NCBI GenBank assembly: GCA_964650405.1
Contig: CAZYTO010000007.1
Coordinates: 1-53,383, forward strand
Direction of reading: 5' to 3'
Origin: CAZYTO01 sp964650405
GTDB lineage: Bacteria; Acidobacteriota; Thermoanaerobaculia; Gp7-AA8
Length of the DNA stretch: 53,383 nt
The translations under genes were made by a program, and so were the position numbers. The notes below the pieces were generated by a model. The model was not told the origin of the DNA and ran no database searches. It worked only from the letters and a program-made list of their open reading frames with translations. Positions 16,739 through 25,732 of this stretch are shown here, one piece after another (within the stretch, counting starts at the first letter, position 1; each line of letters opens with the position of its first letter).

Positions 16739-17134
16739 TTGAAGACGAACCCCGTTGCTGAGGAATGGCAGGAGCTGACGCGGCTGACGCAGGGGCGGCC
16801 GTTTGTCGTGGAGCGGGTGCGGCTCACGGACCGCGATCTGGCGATCGAAGGGCGTTTCGAGCTTCCGCAGCTCGCGCAACTCGGCAGCGAGGACCAGGTG
16901 TTCGTCATGGCGTTCGTCCGCTGCCATGGATCCATCAAGGAGATGGAGCAGATCTTCGGGGTCAGCTATCCGACCATCAAATCGCGTCTCAACCGGATTG
17001 CCGCGCGGTTTGAATTCGTCGACGCCGTGCCGGAACCGGCGCCGGCACCAAAGCCCAGCGGCGTGATCGAACGCCTGAACAACGGCGAGATCACGGCGGA
17101 AGAGGCGATTCGGGAACTGGAGGGGAAGTCATGA
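16739..17134 (+). CDS. DUF2089 family protein
   Basis: Encodes 131 residues. The core LPQLAQLGSEDQVFVMAFVR followed by HGSIKEMEQIFGVSYPTIKSRLNRI matches DUF2089, whose helix-turn-helix-like segment (SYPTIKSRL) resembles sigma region 4 or LuxR-type recognition helices. The zinc-ribbon found at the N terminus of many members is absent here. A short SHOCT-like helical hairpin (VIERLNNGEITAEEAIREL) ends the protein and is echoed at the start of the next gene. The likely start is TTG 16739; no Shine-Dalgarno is visible, consistent with a leaderless message. The stop overlaps the next ATG by four bases (ATGA). Probably a small regulator; targets unknown. Confidence 0.8.
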   Translation: MKTNPVAEEWQELTRLTQGRPFVVERVRLTDRDLAIEGRFELPQLAQLGSEDQVFVMAFVRCHGSIKEMEQIFGVSYPTIKSRLNRIAARFEFVDAVPEPAPAPKPSGVIERLNNGEITAEEAIRELEGKS

Positions 17135-17541
17135 CGCAGGATCGACGCACTGTTCTGGACATGCTCGCGGCCGGACGAATCACGGCGGATGAAGCGGAGC
17201 GGCTGCTGGCCGCGCTGGAGATCCCGCCCGCGGAGCCGGCACCGAAGAAAGCAAGGGCGAAATACCTACACGTCGTGGTGGACGGGGACGGCCGCGGCGA
17301 CGATCCGCCGCGCGTGAACATCCGCGTTCCGATGCAGTTGTTGCGCGCCGGCGTCAGGCTGGGGAGTCTCATGCCTTCGCAGGCGCAGGAGCGCATCAAT
17401 CTGGCGCTGCACCGCCACGGCATCGATCTCGGCGACGTGCGGCCGGAGAACCTCGAGGACATCGTCGATCAGCTCAGCGATATCTCCGTCGACGTGGCCG
17501 ACGGCACGCGTCATCCGAAAGTGCGGATTTTCGCGGAATAG
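17131..17541 (+). CDS. SHOCT-like domain protein paired with DUF2089
   Basis: Encodes 136 residues. The N-terminal helical hairpin VLDMLAAGRITADEAERLLA is SHOCT-like, followed by a Pro/Ala linker and an alpha/beta domain (KYLHVVVDGD ... VNIRVPMQLLRAGVRLGSLM ... NLEDIVDQLSDISVDVAD). Proteins with this layout are widespread as partners of DUF2089 genes and resemble the N-terminal parts of YvlB-type membrane-stress proteins; the function is not known. The ATG overlaps the upstream stop, so the two genes are translationally coupled. The shared LNNGEIT/LAAGRIT hairpin suggests that the two proteins could interact; this is inference. A palindromic repeat follows the stop. Confidence 0.8.
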   Translation: MTQDRRTVLDMLAAGRITADEAERLLAALEIPPAEPAPKKARAKYLHVVVDGDGRGDDPPRVNIRVPMQLLRAGVRLGSLMPSQAQERINLALHRHGIDLGDVRPENLEDIVDQLSDISVDVADGTRHPKVRIFAE

Positions 17542-17559
17542 CCGGCGGTCCTGAGACTC

Positions 17560-17627
17560 AACAGGAGGAAACAGAGACAACAGAGGAATCGAGCTCGGCC
17601 CCTCTGTTTCCTCCGTTACCTCCTGTT
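17560..17627. repeat. Palindromic repeat (AACAGGAGG / CCTCCTGTT type)
   Basis: An AACAGGAGGAAACAGAG arm (from 17560) is answered by CTCTGTTTCCTCC and TACCTCCTGTT (17602-17627), followed by a CCTCCGCGCCTCCGCGTG tail. Similar sequences are seen between genes in several environmental phyla, from memory. It would form a hairpin 3' of the SHOCT-like gene. Confidence 0.6.
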
Positions 17628-17774
17628 CAAAGCTTCTGCCTCCTCCGCGCCTCCGCGTGTTGGTTTCTCGAGGTCGTCAGAAACTCACGTTTAAGTGAAC
17701 GTTCGACACGCCGTGGTGGATCCACTCCAGCGAGGGCATCACTTTCCTCGCGGGCCGCGAATTGCGGAGTACGC

Positions 17775-17807
17775 CCGGGCACGGGAGCGGCTATCATCCG
17801 TGCCCGG
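17775..17807. promoter_or_regulatory. 10-bp perfect inverted repeat upstream of the LamG gene
   Basis: CCGGGCACGG (17775-17784) and CCGTGCCCGG (17798-17807) are separated by 13 bases, about 50 bases before the GTG start. It could be an operator or a leader hairpin; nothing else identifies it. Confidence 0.4.
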
Positions 17808-17859
17808 CGTCACAGGGCGAGTGAAGGTTGAGGAACGTATCGTTCCTGCGGAGGTGAGC

Positions 17860-19233
17860 GTGAGAGTCGTCTCGACCGCGGCTGTACTCCTCATGGTTTC
17901 CATCCAGGCGTTCGCGCAGTTCCCGAACCAGTACCTCCGGCTGCAGGGCTATCCGCAAGCCGGCTACATCGAGATTCCGGCCGATCCGTCTCTCGACACG
18001 CCGCAGATGACGGTGGAGGCGTGGGTTTCCGTTCAGGACGCGCACTCCTCGACAGCGTGCTCCTCGATCGCCGGAAACGGATACAGCGCCGGCTGGTGGC
18101 TCGGCATCTGCGGCACGTCGATGCGCAGCTACTTCAACGGCATCCCAAGCCAGCTGACTGGCGGGACCATTCCCGTGGCGCCCACGACCTGGATCCACAT
18201 CGCGGCGGTTACCGACGGCACGACCCGCAACCACTACATCAACGGAGTCCTCGTGTTTTCCCAGGCGGAGACGGCCCCGCGGTCGACCTCGACGCAAAAC
18301 GTCCGCATCGGGAGCGACCCGGATTGGGACTTCATGGCCGCCGGCCGCATCGACGACCTGCGCATCTGGAAGGTGGCGCGGACACAGGACCAGATCCGCC
18401 AGACCATGTACGCGCGCTACGTTCCGGAGGTGAATGACGTCGCGGGCGTCTTCCAGGGACTGGAGGCCTGGTACCGGTTCGAAGGCGACGGCCGCGACTC
18501 CTGGCACGGGCACCACGGAAACATCAACGGAACCGGGACCGGATTCGAAGCGGCCACCTCGCCGGAGAACTCGAACCAGTACCTGACGATGCAGGGGTTC
18601 CCGCAACACGGCTACATCGAGATCCCCGCGGACACGCACCTCGACACGCCGCAGATGACGGTCGAGGCCTGGGTGTCCGTTCAGGACGCGCACGGGATCG
18701 CCTGCTCCTCGATCGCCGGAAACGGCTATACCACCGGCTGGTGGCTGGGGATCTGCGGGACGTCGATGCGCAGCTACTTCAACGGCACCGGGAGCCAGAA
18801 GACAGGCGGGACGATTCCCAACGCGCCCAGTACCTGGATTCACATCGCCGCCGTGACGGATGGGGCGACCCGCCGGCACTACATCAACGGGAGCCTCGTC
18901 TTCGAATCGGCAGAAAGCGGCCCGCCGTCGACCTCGACGAAAAACGTCCGCATCGGCAGTGACCCGGACTGGGACTTCATGCCCGCGGGACGCATCGACG
19001 ACTTGCGCATCTGGAGCGTGGCGCGCACGCAGGAACAGATTCGCCAGACCATGTACGCCCGTTACGCTCCGGAGCCGGGGGACAAGTTCCAGGGACTGGA
19101 GGCCTGGTACCGTTTCGAAGGTGACGGCATGGACTCCTGGCACACGCACCACGGAACCGTCAATCTAACCGGAACCGGATTCGGGACGGGACTCGTGTTC
19201 GTGCTGCCCAAGCACCGAGGGGCGACGCATTGA
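17860..19233 (+). CDS. Secreted protein with two tandem LamG-like domains
   Basis: Encodes 457 residues from GTG 17860, chosen because GGAGG (17850-17854) sits five bases upstream and the resulting N terminus RVVSTAAVLLMVSIQAFAQ is a good signal peptide. Two concanavalin A-like/LamG domains follow (about residues 25-230 and 240-455), spaced exactly 648 bp. Each has YLxxQGxPxxGYIEIPAD, PQMTVEAWVSVQDAH, WWLGICGTSMRSYFNG, TWIHIAAVTDG, HYING and GRIDDLRIWxVARTQxQIRQ. These strings are typical of LamG jelly-rolls that bind carbohydrate or protein ligands outside the cell. No catalytic domain or anchor is present. The two halves are so alike that a recent tandem duplication is likely. The ligand is unknown. 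Confidence 0.85.
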   Translation: MRVVSTAAVLLMVSIQAFAQFPNQYLRLQGYPQAGYIEIPADPSLDTPQMTVEAWVSVQDAHSSTACSSIAGNGYSAGWWLGICGTSMRSYFNGIPSQLTGGTIPVAPTTWIHIAAVTDGTTRNHYINGVLVFSQAETAPRSTSTQNVRIGSDPDWDFMAAGRIDDLRIWKVARTQDQIRQTMYARYVPEVNDVAGVFQGLEAWYRFEGDGRDSWHGHHGNINGTGTGFEAATSPENSNQYLTMQGFPQHGYIEIPADTHLDTPQMTVEAWVSVQDAHGIACSSIAGNGYTTGWWLGICGTSMRSYFNGTGSQKTGGTIPNAPSTWIHIAAVTDGATRRHYINGSLVFESAESGPPSTSTKNVRIGSDPDWDFMPAGRIDDLRIWSVARTQEQIRQTMYARYAPEPGDKFQGLEAWYRFEGDGMDSWHTHHGTVNLTGTGFGTGLVFVLPKHRGATH

Positions 19234-19315
19234 GCCGGCGCGGCCGGCGGTGTCCGTTAGGTAAAGGTTCAGCGACACTCGGCGTCACCAGACGCCATTC
19301 TGTAGATAATCCGCC

Positions 19316-21820
19316 ATGATCTTGAAACTCCGCGTCTCCCGCGCCGCTCTCCTTCTCACGACGGCTCTTTTCTCGACCGCCATGATTGCGGCACCAGCCG
19401 CTCCCGGCGCAGGGGAGCGCGTCTCCGGTTACGACCAGCCGCCGCAGTACGTGCTCGACGTCCTGCACGCGCCTGCGCCGCCGCGGCCGATCCTGAGCCC
19501 GACGCGCGCCAGCGCGCTCCTGGTGGCGTGGGTGGAATACCCGGCGGTGGCGCAGGTGGCGGAGCCGTTTCTGAAGCTGGCCGGCGTGCGCGTCGAGCCG
19601 CGCACGCGACGCAAGCACGACACGGCCGGCGGCTACGGCATCGCGCCTTGCGCGCAGACGCTCTCGGTCGTGGACATCGCCACGCGTCGCGAGACGCCCA
19701 TCGCACTCCCGCCCGGCGGCTGCGCCGACGGCTTCGGGTGGGCACCGGACGGCGTTACGTTCGCGTTCCGCAACACCTCCCGCGACGCCGTGGAGCTCTG
19801 GGCCGGAGGCCGCGACGGTAAGACGCACCGGGTCGGCAACGTGCGGCTCAACCCGATCCTGGGCAGCTCCGCGCAGTGGACGCACGACAGCAAGACCCTC
19901 CTCGTCAAGGCCGTTCCCGACGATATCGGCGCGGCGCCGGCCGCTGCCAGCGGAGCCGAGGGTCCGCGGATCCAGGAGTCCACCGGAGGCGGCGAGTTCA
20001 GCACCTATGAGGCGCGCGACACGCTGCGAAACCAGGCGGACGCGGCACTCTTCGAGTACTACGGCACGAGCCAGCTCGCGTTCGTCGACGCCGCCAGCGG
20101 CGCCGTCACCCGCGCCGGCGCGCCGGGCGTCCTGAGCGACGTCGTTCTCTCACCCGATGGCGAGCACATCCTGGTGACGTCGCTCCGCAAGCCTTACTCG
20201 TATGCGGTGACGTACGGCCGCTTCGCGCATGACATCGAGGTGTGGGACCGCTCCGGGAAGGTGACGCCGCTGGCACAGTTGCCGGTCGCGGAGCACGTAC
20301 CCATCCACGGCGTGATCACCGGTCCGCGCGATCACGAGTGGCGCCCCACCGAGCCCGCGACACTCACCTGGGCCGAGGCGCTCGACGGCGGCGACTGGAA
20401 GGCCAGCGTCCCGGCGCGCGACAGGATCCTGATGCAGAGCGCGCCGTTCACCTCCAATCCCGTCGAGCTCGCGCGCACCGAGCAGCGATATTCAGGAATC
20501 GACTGGAGCGAGCAACGCGGCGTTGGATTGCTCTATGAATATGACGACAACCGTCACTGGCGCCGGACGTTCCTCATCGACGGCGAACACCCCGAGACGA
20601 AGGCGCGGCTGATCTGGGACCTCTCGAGCGACGAGCTTTATGAGGATCCGGGCCAGCCGGTCTACCGCACCCTGCCCAACGGCGCGGGGGCCATGCGGCA
20701 GAAGGGCGACACCATCTACCTGAGCGGCCGGGGCGCGTCACCGGCCGGAGACCGGCCGTTCCTGGACAGCTTCGATCTTCGTACCGGCAAATCGCGGCGG
20801 CTGTTCCGCAGCGCCAAGGATGCATACGAGTATTTCGTGAGCTTCGCGAGTGACGCTACCGACGCGCTTCTCACGTGGCACCAGACCCCGTCCGAGCCGC
20901 CGAACCTCATGCTTCGCGCGCTCGGCGCGGCGGTGCCGAACGCCGCGCCGGGCGAAGAGCTGGTGTCCTCGACGGCGCGCGCCGTAACGCAGATTCCTGA
21001 CCCGACCCCGGCCGTGCGTGCCATCAGGAAACGCCTGGTGACCTACAAGCGCAAGGACGGGGTGGACCTCTCGTTTACCCTCTATACGCCGCCCGGCTAC
21101 AAGGAGGGCACGCGTGTGCCGGCGATCCTGGACGCCTACCCGCTCGACTACGCCAGCTCCAAGACCGCGGGCCAGGTCAGCGGCTCGGAGCAGTTGTTCA
21201 CGCGGTTGCGCAACTATCAACTGCTGCTCCTCTCCGGCTACGCGATCATCGACAACGCGGCATTTCCGGTCGTCGGCGATCCGAAGAAGGCGTATGACAC
21301 CTACATCGATCAACTGGTGGATGATGCGCAGGCCGCGGTGGACAAGGCGGTGGAGCTGGGCGTCGTGGATCGGGACCGCATCGGTGTGACGGGGCACAGC
21401 CACGGCGCGATGATGACCGCGAACCTCGTGGCCCACACGGATCTGTTCCGGGCCGGCGTGGCCACGAGCGGTGCGTACAACAAGACGCTGACGCCCTTCG
21501 GCTTCCAGAACGAGCGCCGCTCGGTGTGGAGCGCGCAGGACACCTACCTCAAAGTCTCGCCGTACTTCTTCGCCAACACCATGCAGGCGCCGTTGCTCCT
21601 CGTCCACGGCTCCGAGGACGCCAACCCGGGCACCATCCCGCTCCAGTCCGAAATGTTCTACCAGGCCATCCAGGGCAACGGCGGAGTGACCCGTCTGGTC
21701 ATGCTGCCTCACGAGCCCCACTTGTACTCGGCCATGGAATCGAACGAGCAGGTCGCCTACGAGGAGCTGCGCTGGTTTGACAAGTATGTGAAGAACGCGG
21801 AGCCGCGGAAGCACGAGTGA
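19316..21820 (+). CDS. Exported S9 family (prolyl oligopeptidase-like) peptidase
   Basis: Encodes 834 residues with a signal peptide (to about residue 26, hydrophobic run ending in AAPA). Residues 60-560 are propeller-like. The C-terminal alpha/beta hydrolase (about 580-834) carries GHSHGAM with nucleophile Ser695, HGSEDANPG with Asp768, and EPHLYSA with His802, a complete catalytic triad in the S9 order. The length and GHSHG motif fit the glutamyl- or dipeptidyl-type S9 peptidases secreted by environmental bacteria; substrate preference is not readable. Between the LamG stop and this ATG is a 6-bp-stem palindrome, GGCGTCACCAGACGCC (19281-19296), and a TAGATA element just before the start. 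The signal peptide predicts a periplasmic or extracellular site. Confidence 0.9.
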   Translation: MILKLRVSRAALLLTTALFSTAMIAAPAAPGAGERVSGYDQPPQYVLDVLHAPAPPRPILSPTRASALLVAWVEYPAVAQVAEPFLKLAGVRVEPRTRRKHDTAGGYGIAPCAQTLSVVDIATRRETPIALPPGGCADGFGWAPDGVTFAFRNTSRDAVELWAGGRDGKTHRVGNVRLNPILGSSAQWTHDSKTLLVKAVPDDIGAAPAAASGAEGPRIQESTGGGEFSTYEARDTLRNQADAALFEYYGTSQLAFVDAASGAVTRAGAPGVLSDVVLSPDGEHILVTSLRKPYSYAVTYGRFAHDIEVWDRSGKVTPLAQLPVAEHVPIHGVITGPRDHEWRPTEPATLTWAEALDGGDWKASVPARDRILMQSAPFTSNPVELARTEQRYSGIDWSEQRGVGLLYEYDDNRHWRRTFLIDGEHPETKARLIWDLSSDELYEDPGQPVYRTLPNGAGAMRQKGDTIYLSGRGASPAGDRPFLDSFDLRTGKSRRLFRSAKDAYEYFVSFASDATDALLTWHQTPSEPPNLMLRALGAAVPNAAPGEELVSSTARAVTQIPDPTPAVRAIRKRLVTYKRKDGVDLSFTLYTPPGYKEGTRVPAILDAYPLDYASSKTAGQVSGSEQLFTRLRNYQLLLLSGYAIIDNAAFPVVGDPKKAYDTYIDQLVDDAQAAVDKAVELGVVDRDRIGVTGHSHGAMMTANLVAHTDLFRAGVATSGAYNKTLTPFGFQNERRSVWSAQDTYLKVSPYFFANTMQAPLLLVHGSEDANPGTIPLQSEMFYQAIQGNGGVTRLVMLPHEPHLYSAMESNEQVAYEELRWFDKYVKNAEPRKHE

Positions 21821-21838
21821 CCGGGCGGCCGGCGCTCC

Positions 21839-21982
21839 GGCTTTCCACCTAAAGTCAGAAGCCTCGGTCTCGGAACAGGGCTGAAAGGCTGAAAGGCTGA
21901 AAGGAAACCCGGCGCTGCCTCTGACCCTTTCAGCCTTTCAGCCTTGGGGATCAGGTTCCGAACCGACTTTAGGTCCAAAGCC
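21839..21982 (+). mobile_element. 144-bp element with terminal inverted repeats, copy A
   Basis: Bounded by GGCTTTCCACCTAAAGTC (21839-21856) and GACTTTAGGTCCAAAGCC (21965-21982), which pair with each other. Internally GGCTGAAA units are followed by their reverse complement, so the whole element can fold on itself. A second copy of the same 144 bp length, inverted, is at 29560-29703, and about nine bases in ten match. It encodes no protein, so movement would need an enzyme supplied in trans, as for a MITE or REP-like sequence. Confidence 0.8.
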
Positions 21983-22051
21983 CCTGGACGCTCCTGAGGT
22001 ACGCTCCGTATTACCCAGGGCGCCCCGCAGCCCGACTCCCGGAGGTGCAGA

Positions 22052-23461
22052 ATGCGCAGAACCGTCGTTGCAGCATTGCTGGCCGTCGCCGCTCTCCTAC
22101 TCCTCACGTCAGCCAAGCGCCGCGTGTCGGCCCCGCCGCCGAAGATCGGGGCGATCAACGCGCAGCGGTCGATGTTCATCACCGACCAGGTCATCCTGCA
22201 GAACTTCACCTTCCAGCGCGTGCTCGATCAGCTCGTCGCGCGCAGCGGGGTAACCGGCTTGACCGGCGGGCAGCTCTATCAGCAGATGCTCGACACGCAG
22301 AATCCGAAGCCGGGACTGTTCGACGCCGCCGCTCCGCACTGCGACGACTTCCTCAGCAACGGCCAGCCCTCGCTCAACGGGCTTCCGCGGCGCTGCCCGA
22401 CGGCCGACGCCGCGCTGGCCGCGGCACCGTTCGGCCCGGCCGAGTACATTCCGCTGGCCATCGTCAATCGTTTCGACATGGCGCCGGCCGGCGGCTCGAA
22501 CTGCGGGCAGTACCGGCTCGTCTTTGCCCGGCAGGGGCCGCTGAGCGGCAAGCTCCACCTCATTTTCGAAGCGACGCTGCCGAATCCGCATCCGGAGCGC
22601 GGGCTGGGCGGCTGCCACGATGCAGCCCTGTTCTGGGCCAGCCTCAGCACGAACGACTCCGCCGCCGATCGCCGCAGTCAGCTCGAAGGGTTCTTCTTCC
22701 AGGGCATGGCCGGATACGCACCGGTGATCGATCCGGCGAACTTCGACGGCAGCGCCAACCAGAGCGGCGTGCGTGCGCTGGAGTTCGGCGGCGATCCGAA
22801 CCGGCCGCGCTTCTACCAGTTCCGCCTGGCGAAGAGCTGCAACGGCGCCACGTGTACGCTCCGGATGACACCCGACGTCCTGGAGGATGCCCCACCCGCC
22901 ACCTACTTCGACGGAAACAACACCTCGAATGTGGCGCGCGCGTTTCGCGATTCGTTCATCAGCCAGATCGCGTCGCTGACCATCAACGACGCAAACCTCT
23001 TCCAGATGCACGTTCCCACGAACTATCTGATGGGCGACAGTGACGCCGTGGAGGCGGACCCGCTGTCCATGTACCCCAACGTCGGATTCGACCGCGGGCG
23101 GAACACGCCCGACGGTGTGGCGTTCAAGGCCAGCATCGACGCCGAACTGCAGCGGGTAGGCAGCCATCTCACCACGGATCAACTGGTGGTTCGCGCGGTC
23201 ATGCGGACTTGCAAGGGGTGTCACGGCGGCGTGAGCACCGACGTCGCAACGGCCAGCGGCGATCCGGTCCTCTTGCAATTCCCGGTCAACAATGCACCGG
23301 CCCAGGTCTTCCTGACCATGGTCGACGAGAACCGCCAGCAGACCGGACCGGACGGAGCGCGCTTCGGCACCGCGCAGATGATCGACACGTTCGTCCCGCA
23401 CCGCATCGCCATCCTCAGGAGCTTCCTGAACGATGGCATCCCGCCGGTGCGCTCGAACTAG
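22052..23461 (+). CDS. Secreted protein with one CxxCH haem-type motif
   Basis: Encodes 469 residues. The N terminus MRRTVVAALLAVAALLLLTS is a signal or lipoprotein-like leader, with ATG preceded by GGAGG. The central part holds YIPLAIVNRFDMAP, NCGQYRLVFA and HLIFEATLPNPHPERGLGGC, strings remembered from uncharacterised proteins of myxobacteria and relatives. Near the C terminus CKGCH (Cys387, Cys390, His391) is a c-type haem-binding motif in the context VVRAVMRTCKGCHGGVST, similar to the last-haem region of cytochrome-like proteins. A single haem in a large exported protein suggests redox or sensing, but this is not proven. No cytochrome-maturation genes are nearby. Repeat copy A lies in its upstream region. 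Confidence 0.65.
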   Translation: MRRTVVAALLAVAALLLLTSAKRRVSAPPPKIGAINAQRSMFITDQVILQNFTFQRVLDQLVARSGVTGLTGGQLYQQMLDTQNPKPGLFDAAAPHCDDFLSNGQPSLNGLPRRCPTADAALAAAPFGPAEYIPLAIVNRFDMAPAGGSNCGQYRLVFARQGPLSGKLHLIFEATLPNPHPERGLGGCHDAALFWASLSTNDSAADRRSQLEGFFFQGMAGYAPVIDPANFDGSANQSGVRALEFGGDPNRPRFYQFRLAKSCNGATCTLRMTPDVLEDAPPATYFDGNNTSNVARAFRDSFISQIASLTINDANLFQMHVPTNYLMGDSDAVEADPLSMYPNVGFDRGRNTPDGVAFKASIDAELQRVGSHLTTDQLVVRAVMRTCKGCHGGVSTDVATASGDPVLLQFPVNNAPAQVFLTMVDENRQQTGPDGARFGTAQMIDTFVPHRIAILRSFLNDGIPPVRSN

Positions 23462-23465
23462 CTTT

Positions 23466-23512
23466 CTTCGCTGTTCGCTGGCCGCTGCTCGCTGTTCGCG
23501 GGCCGTTCGCGG
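23466..23512. repeat. Short tandem array, reverse of the AGCGA type
   Basis: TCGCTGTTCGCTGG-like units after the stop of the CxxCH protein are the reverse complement of the AGCGAACA units seen at 5151-5291 and 13504-13537. It lies between convergent genes. Confidence 0.65.
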
Positions 23513-23532
23513 CTCGCCGGCCGGTCATTCAG

Positions 23533-24888
23533 TCAGCTCGCATGCCCCCCGGCCGTGCGGTGGATCTTCGGCGGCACGTACGTTCCGGCCAGCGCGGTGC
23601 CCTTGGGGCCGTAGACGCGGAAGAGCAGGCTGAAAAAGCCTTTCGGGACGGGGAGCCAGTTGGGGAGGCGCTCGTGCTCCTTCGGCGGGTCGGCCTGGAC
23701 GTAGATCGTCACGGAGCCGTCGGATGCCGTCACGAGGCCGTGCGTGTAGCTGGCCACGGCGTACTTGTCGAGGACGTTCGGGACCAGCTCGACGTACTCC
23801 GGCGTGTAGGCGGTCATGGACCAGAAGCGCTCGTACTCGGGGAGCTCGTCCTTCGCGAACTGGATGGTGTAGGCGAAGCTGCCCCCGTCGAGGGGCAGGC
23901 CGCTGGCGTCGACGAAGGCGTCGGCGTAGTAGGCGGCCGTGCGGTCGTTGCCGACCTGGATGTACTCGGTGAGGGCGGCCCGGTCGAGGTAGTTGTCGCC
24001 CCAGTGGCCGATGTTGTCGAAGTGGATCCAGTTCGTCTTCCCGCGGTGCGACTGCCAGCGGTTGATGAGCGCCGTCCACGCCGCCTGCGCGCCCTGGATG
24101 ATCTCGGTGAGCGGGCGGGAGTCGTGATCGGCCTTATTCCTGGCCTCGGCGAACGCGGCGTCGAAGCGCTGGATGAGGGCGCGGTCATCGTCCGTAATGG
24201 GCTGCGTCATCGGTGAGGCCATCGCTTCCTGCAGGGTCAGGAGGAATGCCTCCGGCGCGGTGGCCAGGCCTTCGTCCGCCATGAGCTTGACCGAGGGCGC
24301 GAAGACGAAGAGCGGCAGGACGAGCGTCCGTCCGGACGGCTGGCCGGCGTCGTACTCGCTCAGCGTCTGCAACGTGAGGCTGGAGCGGAACTCGTTGGCG
24401 GCATGGATCAGGTTCTGGCCGGACGGGGAGTGCTTGTCGATGCGGATGGCGATGGTGGTGAAGGTGTACGGCAGCTCGACTCTGGTCGCCTTGTGCGGCA
24501 CCTTCCCGGTGTAGCCGCCGGCCACGAAGGCGTAGACGCCGCCGTTGGACGGCGGATCCGAGGAGAGGGCGGTGGAGAAGATGTTGCCGTACACGTCCAA
24601 CTGGAGGACGGAGAACTTGTTCGGATACGCCGGGATGGTGAGGATGACCGGTTCGCTCGAGACGTCCAGGAAGGCCTCGGTGTAGATCGTGTCGTCGTTG
24701 ATGGCCACGACGATCTTGTACTCCGGCCCCATCCCCAGCGGCCCGGTCAGGCGGTTCGCGTTTTGCCCGCCCGCACCCTGCCGCTTGCTGTTCTCGCCGT
24801 TGATCTGGAACTGCACCCAGGTGAAGTAGCGAGGATAGAAACGCACGGTGTATTCATAGGCGACGCCGTAGCCGTCGTGATTGCTCAT
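23533..24888 (-). CDS. DUF1254/DUF1214 family protein
   Basis: Encodes 451 residues; ATG 24888 follows AAGGAG with good spacing. The N-terminal half contains the DUF1254 pattern NDDTIYTEAFLDVSSEPVIL, with LQLDVYGNIFSTA after it. The C-terminal third has the DUF1214 pattern (FAYTIQFAKDELPEYERFWS followed by MTAYTPEYVELVPN). These proteins are widespread and uncharacterised, usually exported; here no signal peptide is obvious, so the location is uncertain. It starts 22 bases after the stop of the ABC permease and probably forms an operon with it. Confidence 0.75.
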   Translation of the reverse strand: MSNHDGYGVAYEYTVRFYPRYFTWVQFQINGENSKRQGAGGQNANRLTGPLGMGPEYKIVVAINDDTIYTEAFLDVSSEPVILTIPAYPNKFSVLQLDVYGNIFSTALSSDPPSNGGVYAFVAGGYTGKVPHKATRVELPYTFTTIAIRIDKHSPSGQNLIHAANEFRSSLTLQTLSEYDAGQPSGRTLVLPLFVFAPSVKLMADEGLATAPEAFLLTLQEAMASPMTQPITDDDRALIQRFDAAFAEARNKADHDSRPLTEIIQGAQAAWTALINRWQSHRGKTNWIHFDNIGHWGDNYLDRAALTEYIQVGNDRTAAYYADAFVDASGLPLDGGSFAYTIQFAKDELPEYERFWSMTAYTPEYVELVPNVLDKYAVASYTHGLVTASDGSVTIYVQADPPKEHERLPNWLPVPKGFFSLLFRVYGPKGTALAGTYVPPKIHRTAGGHAS

Positions 24889-24910
24889 CGCTGGATCTCC
24901 TTCGTTTGTC

Positions 24911-25732
24911 TCAGATCGGATCGCGGTAGCGTCGCAAGCGCACCGCGCCTCCGAGGCAGGCCGTCGCGAATGCCAGGCCGATCCACAACGCGGGCTTGCC
25001 CAGGAATTCGACGGGGTTGGAGGGCCAGAGCAGCATGAGCCCTCCCTTCATGGCGCTGCCGCCTTCCATCCCGCCGCTGATGATGGAGCCCAGCAGGGCG
25101 GCGAAATGCCCGGTGTTGAAGACGATCTTTTCGATGAAGCCGATGGCGGCCAGCGGCAGGAATGCCCACAGAAAGGGCAGGCGCTTCGCCCACGGGGAGA
25201 TAAAACGAAGCCAGCCGAAGACCGGCGCGTAGTAGAGCGAGTGAACGGTGACGAGGTGATGGAGCAGTCCCGACGACATCTGCAACCACGGCAGCGCCCA
25301 TAGCGCGGCCGCGCCGTGACCCTTCGCCGACAGGAAGGCGCTGGTCATCAGCAGTATGATGAACTGGGTGGCCAGGGTGATCACGAACGTGACCACGGGC
25401 AGAACGACGAGCGGGACGGCCATCTTCGAGAGCACGGCCGTCCAATCCGAGACCGGCATCGATTTCCAGAAGAGAACACTGCGGTCGCGACGCTCGCCGT
25501 ACAGCGCGTCGAGACAATAGAAGATGGCCACTATCAGGGTCGTCACCATCAAGGCCCCTGCGGCCAGCTCGAAGTTCGCCGTGAGCTGGTCAGGCCGCGA
25601 ATGGCGGCCGGCAAGCAGGGCCACGAACAAGCCGGACACGATCACCACCCCCACGCTCAACGGCGCGATGGTGATGGAGCGGTTCTCCCACAGCTCGCGG
25701 CGTACCGACCAGACCATCGCTCCCAGGTTCAT
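24911..25732 (-). CDS. ABC-2 type transporter permease
   Basis: Encodes 273 residues from ATG 25732, which has GGGAG about eight bases upstream. The longer open frame to 25960 runs through a repeat and is not coding. Six hydrophobic segments can be seen, starting MVWSVRRELWENRSITIAPL. The LYGERRDRSVLFWKSMPVSD motif between helices 2 and 3 is typical of permeases in antibiotic- or regulator-linked ABC-2 exporters. The ATP-binding subunit that should precede it is absent: only a truncated tail of an upstream gene remains, whose stop overlaps this start. Without an ATPase nearby the transporter may be inactive or served from elsewhere. Substrate unknown. Confidence 0.8.
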   Translation of the reverse strand: MNLGAMVWSVRRELWENRSITIAPLSVGVVIVSGLFVALLAGRHSRPDQLTANFELAAGALMVTTLIVAIFYCLDALYGERRDRSVLFWKSMPVSDWTAVLSKMAVPLVVLPVVTFVITLATQFIILLMTSAFLSAKGHGAAALWALPWLQMSSGLLHHLVTVHSLYYAPVFGWLRFISPWAKRLPFLWAFLPLAAIGFIEKIVFNTGHFAALLGSIISGGMEGGSAMKGGLMLLWPSNPVEFLGKPALWIGLAFATACLGGAVRLRRYRDPI

